From the NCBI GenBank assembly GCA_030765065.1, contig CM060985.1, positions 6,572,001 through 6,636,000 on the forward strand: DNA of 64,000 bases, given 5' to 3'. The stretch is from Deroplatys truncata. Lineage: Eukaryota > Arthropoda > Insecta > Mantodea > Mantidae. The notes beneath the pieces were generated by a model. That model was not told where the DNA came from. It did no database searches and saw only the letters and a list, made by a program, of their open reading frames with translations. Positions 48,627 through 63,600 of the stretch are shown one piece after another. Position numbers and translations under genes: made by a program. Numbering within the stretch: position 1 is the first letter of the stretch; the number at the start of each line of letters is the position of its first letter.

Positions 48627-51600
48627 CTACGGGACTATGAACCTAGGCTGGGTCTAGCTCCTACATACATGGCTGCGGGACTATGACTCTGGTCTCGGGT
48701 GTAAGTCCTACATACATGGCTGCGGGACTATGTACTTAGGCTGGGTGTAGCTCCTACATACCTGGCTACGGGACTATGAACCTAGGCTGGGTCTAGCTCC
48801 TACATACATGGCTGCGGGACTATGAACCTAGGCTGGGTGTAGCTCCTACATACATGGCTACGGGACTATGAACCTAGGCTGGGTCTAGCTCCTACATACC
48901 TGGCTACGGGACTATGAACCTAGGCTGGGTCTAGCTCCTACATACATGGCTACGGGACTATGAACCTAGGCTGGGTCTAGCTCCTACATACCTGGCTGCG
49001 GGACTATGAACCTAGGCTGGGTCTAGCTCCTACATACATGGCTACGGGACTATATACTTAGGCTGGGTCTAGCTCCTACATACCTGGCTACGGGACTATG
49101 AACCTAGGCTGGGTCTAGCTCCTACATACATGGCTGCGGGACTATGAACCTAGGCTGGGTGTAGCTCCTACATACATGGCTGCGGGACTATGAACCTAGG
49201 CTGGGTCTAGCTCCTACATACCTGGCTACGGGACTATGAACCTAGGCTGGGTGTAGCTCCTACATACATGGCTGCGGGACTATGAACCTAGGCTGGGTCT
49301 AGCTCCTACATACATGGCTACGGGACTATGAACCTAGGCTGGGTCTAGCTCCTACATACATGGCTACGGGACTATGAACCTAGGCTGGGTCTAGCTCCTA
49401 CATACCTGGCTACGGGACTATGAACCTAGGCTGGGTGTAGCTCCTACATACCTGGCTGCGGGACTATGAACTTAGGCTGGGTCTAGCTCCTACATACCTG
49501 GCTGCGGGACTATGAACCAAGGCTGGGTCTAGCTCCTACATACATGGCTACGGGACTATGAACCTAGGCTGGGTCTAGCTCCTACATACATGGCTGCGGG
49601 ACTATGAACCTAGGCTGGGTCTAGCTCCTACATACCTGGCTACGGGACTATGAACCTAGGCTGGGTGTAGCTCCTACATACATGGCTGCGGGACTATGAA
49701 CCTAGGCTGGGTCTAGCTCCTACATACCTGGCTACGGGACTATGAACCTAGGCTGGGTGTAGCTCCTACATACATGGCTGCGGGACTATGAACCTAGGCT
49801 GGGTCTAGCTCCTACATACATGGCTACGGGACTATGAACCTAGGCTGGGTCTAGCTCCTACATACATGGCTGCGGGACTATGAACCTAGGCTGGGTGTAG
49901 CTCCTACATACCTGGCTGCGGGACTATGAACTTAGGCTGGGTCTAGCTCCTACATACATGGCTACGGGACTATGAACCTAGGCTGGGTCTAGCTCCTACA
50001 TACATGGCTACGGGACTATGAACTTAGGCTGGGTCTAGCTCCTACATACATGGCTGCGGGACTATGAACCTAGGCTGGGTGTAGCTCCTACATACATGGC
50101 TGCGGGACTATGAACCTAGGCTGGGTGTAGCTCCTACATACCTGGCTACGGGACTATGAACCTAGGCTGGGTGTAGCTCCTACATACATGGCTGCGGGAC
50201 TATGAACCTAGGCTGGGTCTAGCTCCTACATACATGGCTGCGGGACTATGAACCTAGGCTGGGTCTAGCTCCTACATACATGGCTACGGGACTATGAACC
50301 TAGGCTGGGTCTAGCTCCTACATACATGGCTACGGGACTATGAACCTAGGCTGGGTGTAGCTCCTACATACATGGCTGCGGGACTATGAACTTAGGCTGG
50401 GTGTAGCTCCTACATACATGGCTGCGGGACTATGAACTTAGGCTGGGTGTAGCTCCTACATACATGGCTGCGGGACTATGAACCTAGGCTGGGTGTAGCT
50501 CCTACATACATGGCTGCGGGACTATGAACCTAGGCTGGGTCTAGCTCCTACATACATGGCTGCGGGACTATGAACCTAGGCTGGGTCTAGCTCCTACATA
50601 CATGGCTGCGGGACTATGAACTTAGGCTGGGTGTAGCTCCTACATACATGGCTACGGGACTATGAACCTAGGCTGGGTCTAGCTCCTACATACATGGCTG
50701 CGGGACTATGAACCTAGACTGGGTGTAGCTCCTACATACATGGCTACGGGACTATGAACCTAGGCTGGGTGTAGCTCCTACATACATGGCTACGGGACTA
50801 TGAACCTAGGCTGGGTCTAGCTCCTACATACATGGCTGCGGGACTATGAACCTAGACTGGGTGTAGCTCCTACATACATGGCTGCGGGACTATGAACCTA
50901 GACTGGGTCTAGCTCCTACATACATGGCTACGGGACTATGAACCTAGGCTGGGTGTAGCTCCTACATACATGGCTGCGGGACTATGAACTTAGGCTGGGT
51001 GTAGCTCCTACATACATGGCTGCGGGACTATGAACCTAGGCTGGGTCTAGCTCCTACATACATGGCTGCGGGACTATGAACCTAGGCTGGGTCTAGCTCC
51101 TACATACATGGCTGCGGGACTATGAACTTAGGCTGGGTGTAGCTCCTACATACATGGCTACGGGACTATGAACCTAGGCTGGGTGTAGCTCCTACATACA
51201 TGGCTACGGGACTATGAACCTAGGCTGGGTCTAGCTCCTACATACATGGCTACGGGACTATGAACTTAGGCTGGGTGTAGCTCCTACATACATGGCTGCG
51301 GGACTATGAACTTAGGCTGGGTCTAGCTCCTACATACATGGCTACGGGACTATATACTTAGGCTGGGTGTAGCTCCTACATACATGGCTGCGGGACTATA
51401 TACTTAGGCTGGGTCTAGCTCCTACATACATGGCTGCGGGACTATGAACCTAGGCTGGGTGTAGCTCCTACATACATGGCTACGGGACTATGAACCTAGG
51501 CTGGGTGTAGCTCCTACATACATGGCTGCGGGACTATGAACCTAGGCTGGGTGTAGCTCCTACATACATGGCTGCGGGACTATATACTTAGGCTGGGTCT

Positions 51601-54600
51601 AGCTCCTACATACATGGCTGCGGGACTATGAACCTAGGCTGGGTGTAGCTCCTACATACCTGACTACGGGACTATGAACCTAGGCTGGGTGTAGCTCCTA
51701 CATACCTGGCTACGGGACTATGAACTTAGGCTGGGTCTAGCTCCTACATACATGGCTGCGGGACTATGAACCTAGGCTGGGTGTAGCTCCTACATACATG
51801 GCTACGGGACTATGAACCTAGGCTGGGTGTAGCTCCTACATACATGGCTACGGGACTATATACTTAGGCTGGGTCTAGCTCCTACATACATGGCTGCGGG
51901 ACTATATACTTAGGCTGGGTCTAGCTCCTACATACCTGGCTACGGGACTATGAACCTAGGCTGGGTCTAGCTCCTACATACATGGCTGCGGGACTATGAA
52001 CCTAGGCTGGGTGTAGCTCCTACATACATGGCTACGGGACTATGAACCTAGGCTGGGTCTAGCTCCTACATACATGGCTGCGGGACTATATACTTAGGCT
52101 GGGTCTAGCTCCTACATACCTGGCTACGGGACTATGAACTTAGGCTGGGTCTAGCTCCTACATACATGGCTGCGGGACTATGAACCTAGGCTGGGTCTAG
52201 CTCCTACATACATGGCTGCGGGACTATGAACCTAGGCTGGGTCTAGCTCCTACATACATGGCTGCGGGACTATGAACCTAGGCTGGGTGTAGCTCCTACA
52301 TACATGGCTGCGGGACTATGAACCTAGGCTGGGTGTAGCTCCTACATACATGGCTGCGGGACTATGAACCTAGGCTGGGTGTAGCTCCTACATACATGGC
52401 TGCGGGACTATGAACCTAGGCTGGGTGTAGCTCCTACATACATGGCTACGGTACTATATACTTAGGCTGGGTCTAGCTCCTACATACATGGCTACGGTAC
52501 TATATACTTAGGCTGGGTCTAGCTCCTACATACCTGGCTGCGGGACTATGAACCTAGGCTGGGTCTAGCTCCTACATACATGGCTGCGGGACTATATACT
52601 TAGGCTGGGTCTAGCTCCTACATACATGGCTGCGGGACTATGAACCTAGGCTGGGTCTAGCTCCTACATACATGGCTGCGGGACTATGAACCTAGGCTGG
52701 GTCTAGCTCCTACATACATGGCTGCGGGACTATATACTTAGGCTGGGTCTAGCTCCTACATACATGGCTGCGGGACTATGAACCTAGGCTGGGTCTAGCT
52801 CCTACATACATGGCTACGGGACTATGAACTTAGGCTGGGTCTAGCTCCTACATACATGGCTACGGGACTATGAACCTAGGCTGGGTGTAGCTCCTACATA
52901 CCTGGCTACGGTACTATGAACCTAGGCTGGGTCTAGCTCCTACATACCTGGCTACGGTACTATGAACTTAGGCTGGGTCTAGCTCCTACATACATGGCTG
53001 CGGGACTATGAACTTAGGCTGGGTGTAGCTCCTACATACATGGCTGCGGGACTATGAACCTAGGCTGGGTGTAGCTCCTACATACATGGCTGCGGGACTA
53101 TGAACTTAGGCTGGGTCTAGCTCCTACATACATGGCTGCGGGACTATGAACCTAGGCTGGGTGTAGCTCCTACATACATGGCTGCGGGACTATGAACCTA
53201 GGCTGGGTCTAGCTCCTACATACATGGCTGCGGGACTATGAACCTAGGCTGGGTCTAGCTCCTACATACATGGCTGCGGGACTATATACTTAGGCTGGGT
53301 CTAGCTCCTACATACATGGCTGCGGGACTATGAACCTAGGCTGGGTCTAGCTCCTACATACATGGCTGCGGTACTATGAACCTAGGCTGGGTCTAGCTCC
53401 TACATACATGGCTGCGGGACTATGAACCTAGGCTGGGTCTAGCTCCTACATACATGGCTGCGGGACTATGAACCTAGGCTGGGTCTAGCTCCTACATACA
53501 TGGCTGCGGGACTATGAACCTAGGCTGGGTCTAGCTCCTACATACATGGCTACGGGACTATGAACCTAGGCTGGGTCTAGCTCCTACATACATGGCTACG
53601 GGACTATGAACTTAGGCTGGGTGTAGCTCCTACATACATGGCTACGGGACTATATACTTAGGCTGGGTCTAGCTCCTACATACATGGCTGCGGGACTATG
53701 AACCTAGGCTGGGTCTAGCTCCTACATACATGGCTGCGGGACTATGAACTTAGGCTGGGTCTAGCTCCTACATACCTGGCTACGGGACTATGAACCTAGG
53801 CTGGGTCTAGCTCCTACATACCTGGCTGCGGGACTATATACTTAGGCTGGGTCTAGCTCCTACATACATGGCTGCGGGACTATATACTTAGGCTGGGTCT
53901 AGCTCCTACATACCTGGCTGCGGGACTATGAACTTAGGCTGGGTCTAGCTCCTACATACCTGGCTACGGTACTATGAACCTAGGCTGGGTCTAGCTCCTA
54001 CATACATGGCTACGGGACTATGAACTTAGGCTGGGTCTAGCTCCTACATACCTGGCTGCGGGACTATGAACCTAGGCTGGGTCTAGCTCCTACATACATG
54101 GCTGCGGGACTATGAACCTAGGCTGGGTCTAGCTCCTATATACATGGCTGCGGGACTATGAACTTAGGCTGGGTCTAGCTCCTATATACATGGCTGCGGG
54201 ACTATATACTTAGGCTGGGTCTAGCTCCTACATACATGGCTACGGGACTATATACTTAGGCTGGGTCTAGCTCCTACATACATGGCTGCGGGACTATATA
54301 CTTAGGCTGGGTCTAGCTCCTACATACCTGGCTGCGGGACTATGAACTTAGGCTGGGTCTAGCTCCTACATACATGGCTGCGGGACTATATACTTAGGCT
54401 GGGTCTAGCTCCTACATACCTGGCTACGGGACTATATACTTAGGCTGGGTCTAGCTCCTACATACATGGCTGCGGGACTATGAACCTAGGCTGGGTCTAG
54501 CTCCTACATACATGGCTGCGGGACTATATACTTAGGCTGGGTCTAGCTCCTACATACCTGGCTACGGGACTATGAACTTAGGCTGGGTCTAGCTCCTACA

Positions 54601-57600
54601 TACATGGCTACGGGACTATGAACCTAGGCTGGGTCTAGCTCCTACATACCTGGCTACGGGACTATGAACCTAGGCTGGGTGTAGCTCCTACATACATGGC
54701 TGCGGGACTATGAACTTAGGCTGGGTCTAGCTCCTACATACATGGCTGCGGGACTATGAACCTAGGCTGGGTGTAGCTCCTACATACCTGGCTACGGGAC
54801 TATGAACCTAGGCTGGGTGTAGCTCCTACATACCTGGCTACGGGACTATGAACTTAGGCTGGGTCTAGCTCCTACATACATGGCTACGGGACTATATACT
54901 TAGGCTGGGTCTAGCTCCTACATACCTGGCTACGGGACTATGAACTTAGGCTGGGTCTAGCTCCTACATACATGGCTACGGGACTATGAACCTAGGCTGG
55001 GTCTAGCTCCTACATACCTGGCTACGGGACTATGAACCTAGGCTGGGTGTAGCTCCTACATACATGGCTGCGGGACTATGAACTTAGGCTGGGTCTAGCT
55101 CCTACATACATGGCTGCGGGACTATATACTTAGGCTGGGTCTAGCTCCTACATACATGGCTACGGGACTATATACTTAGGCTGGGTCTAGCTCCTACATA
55201 CATGGCTGCGGGACTATATACTTAGGCTGGGTCTAGCTCCTACATACATGGCTGCGGGACTATATACTTAGGCTGGGTCTAGCTCCTACATACATGGCTA
55301 CGGGACTATATACTTAGGCTGGGTCTAGCTCCTACATACCTGGCTACGGGACTATGAACCTAGGCTGGGTCTAGCTCCTACATACATGGCTACGGGACTA
55401 TGAACCTAGGCTGGGTCTAGCTCCTACATACCTGGCTACGGGACTATGAACTTAGGCTGGGTCTAGCTCCTACATACCTGGCTACGGGACTATGAACCTA
55501 GGCTGGGTCTAGCTCCTACATACATGGCTGCGGGACTATGAACCTAGGCTGGGTCTAGCTCCTACATACATGGCTACGGGACTATGAACTTAGGCTGGGT
55601 CTAGCTCCTACATACATGGCTACGGGACTATGAACCTAGGCTGGGTCTAGCTCCTACATACATGGCTGCGGGACTATGAACTTAGGCTGGGTCTAGCTCC
55701 TACATACATGGCTACGGGACTATGAACCTAGGCTGGGTCTAGCTCCTACATACATGGCTGCGGGACTATGAACTTAGGCTGGGTCTAGCTCCTACATACA
55801 TGGCTGCGGGACTATGAACCTAGGCTGGGTCTAGCTCCTACATACATGGCTGCGGGACTATGAACCTAGGCTGGGTCTAGCTCCTACATACATGGCTACG
55901 GGACTATGAACCTAGGCTGGGTCTAGCTCCTACATACATGGCTACGGGACTATGAACCTAGGCTGGGTCTAGCTCCTACATACCTGGCTACGGGACTATG
56001 AACCTAGGCTGGGTCTAGCTCCTACATACATGGCTGCGGGACTATGAACCTAGGCTGGGTGTAGCTCCTACATACATGGCTGCGGGACTATGAACCTAGG
56101 CTGGGTCTAGCTCCTACATACATGGCTGCGGGACTATGAACCTAGGCTGGGTCTAGCTCCTACATACATGGCTGCGGGACTATGAACCTAGGCTGGGTGT
56201 AGCTCCTACATACATGGCTACGGGACTATGAACCTAGGCTGGGTCTAGCTCCTACATACATGGCTGCGGGACTATGAACCTAGGCTGGGTGTAGCTCCTA
56301 CATACATGGCTACGGGACTATGAACCTAGGCTGGGTGTAGCTCCTACATACATGGCTACGGGACTATGAACCTAGGCTGGGTCTAGCTCCTACATACATG
56401 GCTACGGGACTATGAACCTAGGCTGGGTCTAGCTCCTACATACATGGCTACGGGACTATGAACCTAGGCTGGGTCTAGCTCCTACATACATGGCTGCGGG
56501 ACTATGAACCTAGGCTGGGTCTAGCTCCTACATACATGGCTGCGGGACTATGAACTTAGGCTGGGTCTAGCTCCTACATACATGGCTGCGGGACTATGAA
56601 CCTAGGCTGGGTCTAGCTCCTACATACATGGCTGCGGGACTATGAACCTAGGCTGGGTCTAGCTCCTACATACATGGCTGCGGGACTATGAACCTAGGCT
56701 GGGTGTAGCTCCTACATACATGGCTACGGGACTATGAACCTAGGCTGGGTCTAGCTCCTACATACATGGCTACGGTACTATGAACCTAGGCTGGGTCTAG
56801 CTCCTACATACCTGGCTACGGGACTATGAACTTAGGCTGGGTCTAGCTCCTACATACATGGCTGCGGGACTATGAACTTAGGCTGGGTGTAGCTCCTACA
56901 TACCTGGCTGCGGGACTATGAACCTAGGCTGGGTCTAGCTCCTACATACATGGCTGCGGGACTATGAACCTAGGCTGGGTCTAGCTCCTACATACCTGGC
57001 TACGGGACTATGAACTTAGGCTGGGTGTAGCTCCTACATACCTGGCTACGGGACTATATACTTAGGCTGGGTCTAGCTCCTACATACATGGCTACGGGAC
57101 TATGAACCTAGGCTGGGTCTAGCTCCTACATACATGGCTACGGGACTATATACTTAGGCTGGGTCTAGCTCCTACATACATGGCTGCGGGACTATATACT
57201 TAGGCTGGGTCTAGCTCCTACATACATGGCTACGGGACTATATACTTAGGCTGGGTCTAGCTCCTACATACATGGCTGCGGGACTATGAACCTAGGCTGG
57301 GTGTAGCTCCTACATACATGGCTACGGGACTATATACTTAGGCTGGGTCTAGCTCCTACATACATGGCTGCGGGACTATGAACCTAGGCTGGGTGTAGCT
57401 CCTACATACATGGCTACGGGACTATGAACCTAGGCTGGGTCTAGCTCCTACATACATGGCTACGGGACTATGAACCTAGGCTGAGTGTAGCTCCTACATA
57501 CATGGCTGCGGGACTATGAACCTAGGCTGGGTGTAGCTCCTACATACATGGCTACGGGACTATGAACCTAGGCTGGGTGTAGCTCCTACATACATGGCTA

Positions 57601-60600
57601 CTGTACTATGAACCTAGGCTGAGTGTAGCTCCTACATACATGGCTGCGGGACTATGAACCTAGGCTGGGTGTAGCTCCTACATACATGGCTGCGGGACTA
57701 TGAACCTAGGCTGGGTGTAGCTCCTACATACATGGCTACGGGACTATGAACCTAGGCTGGGTGTAGCTCCTACATACATGGCTGCGGGACTATGTACTTA
57801 GGCTGGGTGTAGCTCCTACATACCTGGCTACGGGACTATATACTTAGGCTGGGTGTAGCTCCTACATACCTGGCTACGGGACTATATACTTAGGCTGGGT
57901 GTAGCTCCTACATACCTGGCTACGGGACTATATACTTAGGCTGGGTGTAGCTCCTACATACCTGGCTACGGGACTATATACTTAGGCTGGGTGTAGCTCC
58001 TACATACATGGCTGCGGGACTATGAACTTAGGCTGGGTCTAGCTCCTACATACATGGCTACGGTACTATGAACTTAGGCTGGGTGTAGCTCCTACATACC
58101 TGGCTACGGGACTATGAACTTAGGCTGGGTCTAGCTCCTACATACCTGGCTACGGGACTATGAACTTAGGCTGGGTCTAGCTCCTACATACCTGGCTACG
58201 GTACTATGAACTTAGGCTGGGTCTAGCTCCTACATACCTGGCTACGGGACTATGAACTTAGGCTGGGTGTAGCTCCTACATACATGGCTACGGTACTATG
58301 AACTTAGGCTGGGTCTAGCTCCTACATACCTGGCTACGGTACTATGAACTTAGGCTGGGTGTAGCTCCTACATACCTGGCTACGGGACTATGAACTTAGG
58401 CTGGGTCTAGCTCCTACATACCTGGCTACGGGACTATGAACTTAGGCTGGGTCTAGCTCCTACATACCTGGCTACGGGACTATGAACTTAGGCTGGGTCT
58501 AGCTCCTACATACCTGGCTACGGGACTATGAACTTAGGCTGGGTGTAGCTCCTACATACCTGGCTACGGTACTATGAACTTAGGCTGGGTCTAGCTCCTA
58601 CATACATGGCTGCGGGACTATGAACTTAGGCTGGGTCTAGCTCCTACATACATGGCTGCGGGACTATGAACTTAGGCTGGGTGTAGCTCCTACATACCTG
58701 GCTACGGGACTATGAACCTAGGCTGGGTGTAGCTCCTACATACCTGGCTACGGGACTATGAACCTAGGCTGGGTGTAGCTCCTACATACATGGCTGCGGG
58801 ACTATGAACCTAGGCTGAGTGTAGCTCCTACATACATGGCTGCGGGACTATGAACCTAGGCTGGGTCTAGCTCCTACATACATGGCTACGGGACTATGAA
58901 CCTAGGCTGGGTGTAGCTCCTACATACATGGCTGCGGGACTATGAACCTAGGCTGAGTGTAGCTCCTACATACATGGCTACGGGACTATGAACCTAGGCT
59001 GAGTGTAGCTCCTACATACATGGCTACGGGACTATGAACCTAGGCTGAGTGTAGCTCCTACATACATGGCTACGGGACTATGAACCTAGGCTGAGTGTAG
59101 CTCCTACATACATGGCTGCGGGACTATGAACCTAGGCTGAGTGTAGCTCCTACATACATGGCTACGGGACTATGAACCTAGGCTGGGTGTAGCTCCTACA
59201 TACATGGCTACGGGACTATGAACCTAGGCTGAGTGTAGCTCCTACATACATGGCTGCGGGACTATGAACCTAGGCTGGGTCTAGCTCCTACATACATGGC
59301 TGCGGGACTATGAACCTAGGCTGGGTCTAGCTCCTACATACATGGCTACGGGACTATGAACTTAGGCTGGGTCTAGCTCCTACATACATGGCTACGGGAC
59401 TATGAACCTAGGCTGGGTCTAGCTCCTACATACATGGCTGCGGGACTATGAACCTAGGCTGGGTCTAGCTCCTACATACATGGCTGCGGGACTATGAACC
59501 TAGGCTGGGTCTAGCTCCTACATACATGGCTGCGGGACTATGAACTTAGGCTGAGTGTAGCTCCTACATACATGGCTGCGGGACTATGAACTTAGGCTGG
59601 GTGTAGCTCCTACATACATGGCTGCGGGACTATGAACTTAGGCTGAGTGTAGCTCCTACATACCTGGCTGCGGGACTATGAACTTAGGCTGGGTCTAGCT
59701 CCTACATACATGGCTGCGGGACTATGAACTTAGGCTGGGTGTAGCTCCTACATACATGGCTGCGGGACTATGAACTTAGGCTGGGTCTAGCTCCTACATA
59801 CATGGCTGCGGGACTATGAACTTAGGCTGGGTGTAGCTCCTACATACATGGCTGCGGGACTATGAACTTAGGCTGGGTGTAGCTCCTACATACATGGCTG
59901 CGGGACTATGAACTTAGGCTGGGTCTAGCTCCTACATACATGGCTGCGGGACTATATACTTAGGCTGGGTCTAGCTCCTACATACCTGGCTACGGGACTA
60001 TATACTTAGGCTGGGTCTAGCTCCTACATACATGGCTGCGGGACTATGAACTTAGGCTGGGTCTAGCTCCTACATACATGGCTGCGGGACTATGAACTTA
60101 GGCTGAGTGTAGCTCCTACATACATGGCTGCGGGACTATGAACTTAGGCTGGGTGTAGCTCCTACATACATGGCTGCGGGACTATGAACCTAGGCTGGGT
60201 GTAGCTCCTACATACATGGCTGCGGGACTATGAACTTAGGCTGGGTGTAGCTCCTACATACATGGCTGCGGGACTATGAACCTAGGCTGGGTGTAGCTCC
60301 TACATACATGGCTGCGGGACTATGAACCTAGGCTGGGTGTAGCTCCTACATACATGGCTACGGGACTATGAACCTAGGCTGGGTGTAGCTCCTACATACA
60401 TGGCTGCGGGACTATATACTTAGGCTGGGTCTAGCTCCTACATACATGGCTGCGGGACTATATACTTAGGCTGGGTCTAGCTCCTACATACATGGCTGCG
60501 GGACTATGAACTTAGGCTGGGTCTAGCTCCTACATACATGGCTGCGGGACTATGAACCTAGGCTGGGTCTAGCTCCTACATACCTGGCTACGGGACTATA

Positions 60601-63600
60601 TACTTAGGCTGGGTCTAGCTCCTACATACATGGCTACGGGACTATGAACCTAGGCTGGGTCTAGCTCCTACATACCTGGCTACGGGACTATATACTTAGG
60701 CTGGGTGTAGCTCCTACATACATGGCTACGGGACTATATACTTAGGCTGGGTGTAGCTCCTACATACATGGCTACGGGACTATGAACTTAGGCTGGGTGT
60801 AGCTCCTACATACATGGCTACGGGACTATATACTTAGGCTGGGTCTAGCTCCTACATACATGGCTACGGGACTATGAACTTAGGCTGGGTGTAGCTCCTA
60901 CATACATGGCTACGGGACTATATACTTAGGCTGGGTCTAGCTCCTACATACATGGCTACGGGACTATATACTTAGGCTGGGTGTAGCTCCTACATACATG
61001 GCTGCGGGACTATGAACTTAGGCTGAGTGTAGCTCCTACATACATGGCTACGGGACTATATACTTAGGCTGGGTGTAGCTCCTACATACATGGCTGCGGG
61101 ACTATGTACCTAGGCTGGGTCTAGCTCCTACATACATGGCTACGGGACTATGAACCTAGGCTGGGTCTAGCTCCTACATACCTGGCTGCGGGACTATGAA
61201 CCTAGGCTGGGTCTAGCTCCTACATACATGGCTACGGGACTATGAACCTAGGCTGGGTCTAGCTCCTACATACATGGCTACGGGACTATGAACCTAGGCT
61301 GGGTCTAGCTCCTACATACCTGGCTACGGGACTATATACTTAGGCTGGGTGTAGCTCCTACATACATGGCTACGGGACTATATACTTAGGCTGGGTGTAG
61401 CTCCTACATACCTGGCTACGGGACTATATACTTAGGCTGGGTGTAGCTCCTACATACATGGCTGCGGGACTATGAACTTAGGCTGGGTCTAGCTCCTACA
61501 TACCTGGCTACGGTACTATGAACCAAGGCTGGGTGTTGGTCCCACATACCTGGCTACTGTACTATGAACCTAGGCTGAGTGTAGGTCCTACATACATGGC
61601 TGCGGGACTATGAACCTAGGCTGGGTCTAGCTCCTACATACATGGCTACGGGACTATGAACCTAGGCTGGGTCTAGCTCCTACATACCTGGCTACGGGAC
61701 TATGAACCTAGGCTGGGTGTAGCTCCTACATACATGGCTGCGGGACTATGTACCTAGGCTGGGTCTAGCTCCTACATACATGGCTGCGGGACTATGAACC
61801 TAGGCTGGGTCTAGCTCCTACATACATGGCTGCGGGACTATGAACCTAGGCTGGGTCTAGCTCCTACATACATGGCTACGGGACTATATACTTAGGCTGG
61901 GTGTAGCTCCTACATACATGGCTACGGGACTATATACTTAGGCTGGGTGTAGCTCCTACATACATGGCTACGGGACTATGAACCTAGGCTGGGTGTAGCT
62001 CCTACATACATGGCTACGGTACTATGAACCTAGGCTGGGTGTAGCTCCTACATACCTGGCTACGGGACTATGAACCTAGGCTGGGTGTAGCTCCTACATA
62101 CATGGCTACGGGACTATGAACCTAGGCTGGGTCTAGCTCCTACATACATGGCTGCGGGACTATGTACCTAGGCTGGGTCTAGCTCCTACATACATGGCTG
62201 CGGGACTATGAACCTAGGCTGGGTCTAGCTCCTACATACATGGCTACGGGACTATGAACCTAGGCTGGGTCTAGCTCCTACATACCTGGCTGCGGGACTA
62301 TGAACCTAGGCTGGGTCTAGCTCCTACATACATGGCTACGGGACTATGAACCTAGGCTGGGTCTAGCTCCTACATACATGGCTACGGGACTATGAACCTA
62401 GGCTGGGTCTAGCTCCTACATACATGGCTACGGGACTATGAACCTAGGCTGGGTCTAGCTCCTACATACATGGCTACGGGACTATGAACCTAGGCTGGGT
62501 CTAGCTCCTACATACATGGCTACGGGACTATGAACCTAGGCTGGGTCTAGCTCCTACATACCTGGCTGCGGGACTATGAACCTAGGCTGGGTCTAGCTCC
62601 TACATACATGGCTACGGGACTATGAACCTAGGCTGGGTCTAGCTCCTACATACCTGGCTGCGGGACTATGAACCTAGGCTGGGTCTAGCTCCTACATACA
62701 TGGCTGCGGGACTATGAACCTAGGCTGGGTCTAGCTCCTACATACATGGCTGCGGGACTATGAACTTAGGCTGGGTCTAGCTCCTACATACATGGCTACG
62801 GGACTATGAACCTAGGCTGGGTGTAGCTCCTACATACCTGGCTACGGGACTATGAACCTAGGCTGGGTCTAGCTCCTACATACATGGCTACGGGACTATG
62901 AACCTAGGCTGGGTGTAGCTCCTACATACATGGCTGCGGGACTATGAACCTAGGCTGGGTCTAGCTCCTACATACATGGCTGCGGGACTATGAACCTAGG
63001 CTGGGTCTAGCTCCTACATACATGGCTGCGGGACTATGAACCTAGGCTGGGTGTAGCTCCTACATACCTGGCTACGGGACTATGAACCTAGGCTGGGTCT
63101 AGCTCCTACATACCTGACTACGGGACTATGAACCTAGGCTGGGTCTAGCTCCTACATACCTGGCTACGGGACTATGAACCTAGGCTGGGTGTAGCTCCTA
63201 CATACATGGCTACGGGACTATGAACCTAGGCTGGGTCTAGCTCCTACATACATGGCTGCGGGACTATGAACCTAGGCTGGGTGTAGCTCCTACATACATG
63301 GCTACGGGACTATGAACCTAGGCTGGGTGTAGCTCCTACATACATGGCTGCGGGACTATGAACCTAGGCTGAGTGTAGCTCCTACATACCTGGCTGCGGG
63401 ACTATGAACCTAGGCTGGGTCTAGCTCCTACATACATGGCTGCGGGACTATATACTTAGGCTGGGTCTAGCTCCTACATACCTGGCTACGGGACTATGAA
63501 CCTAGGCTGGGTCTAGCTCCTACATACATGGCTGCGGGACTATGAACTTAGGCTGGGTCTAGCTCCTACATACATGGCTGCGGGACTATGAACTTAGGCT

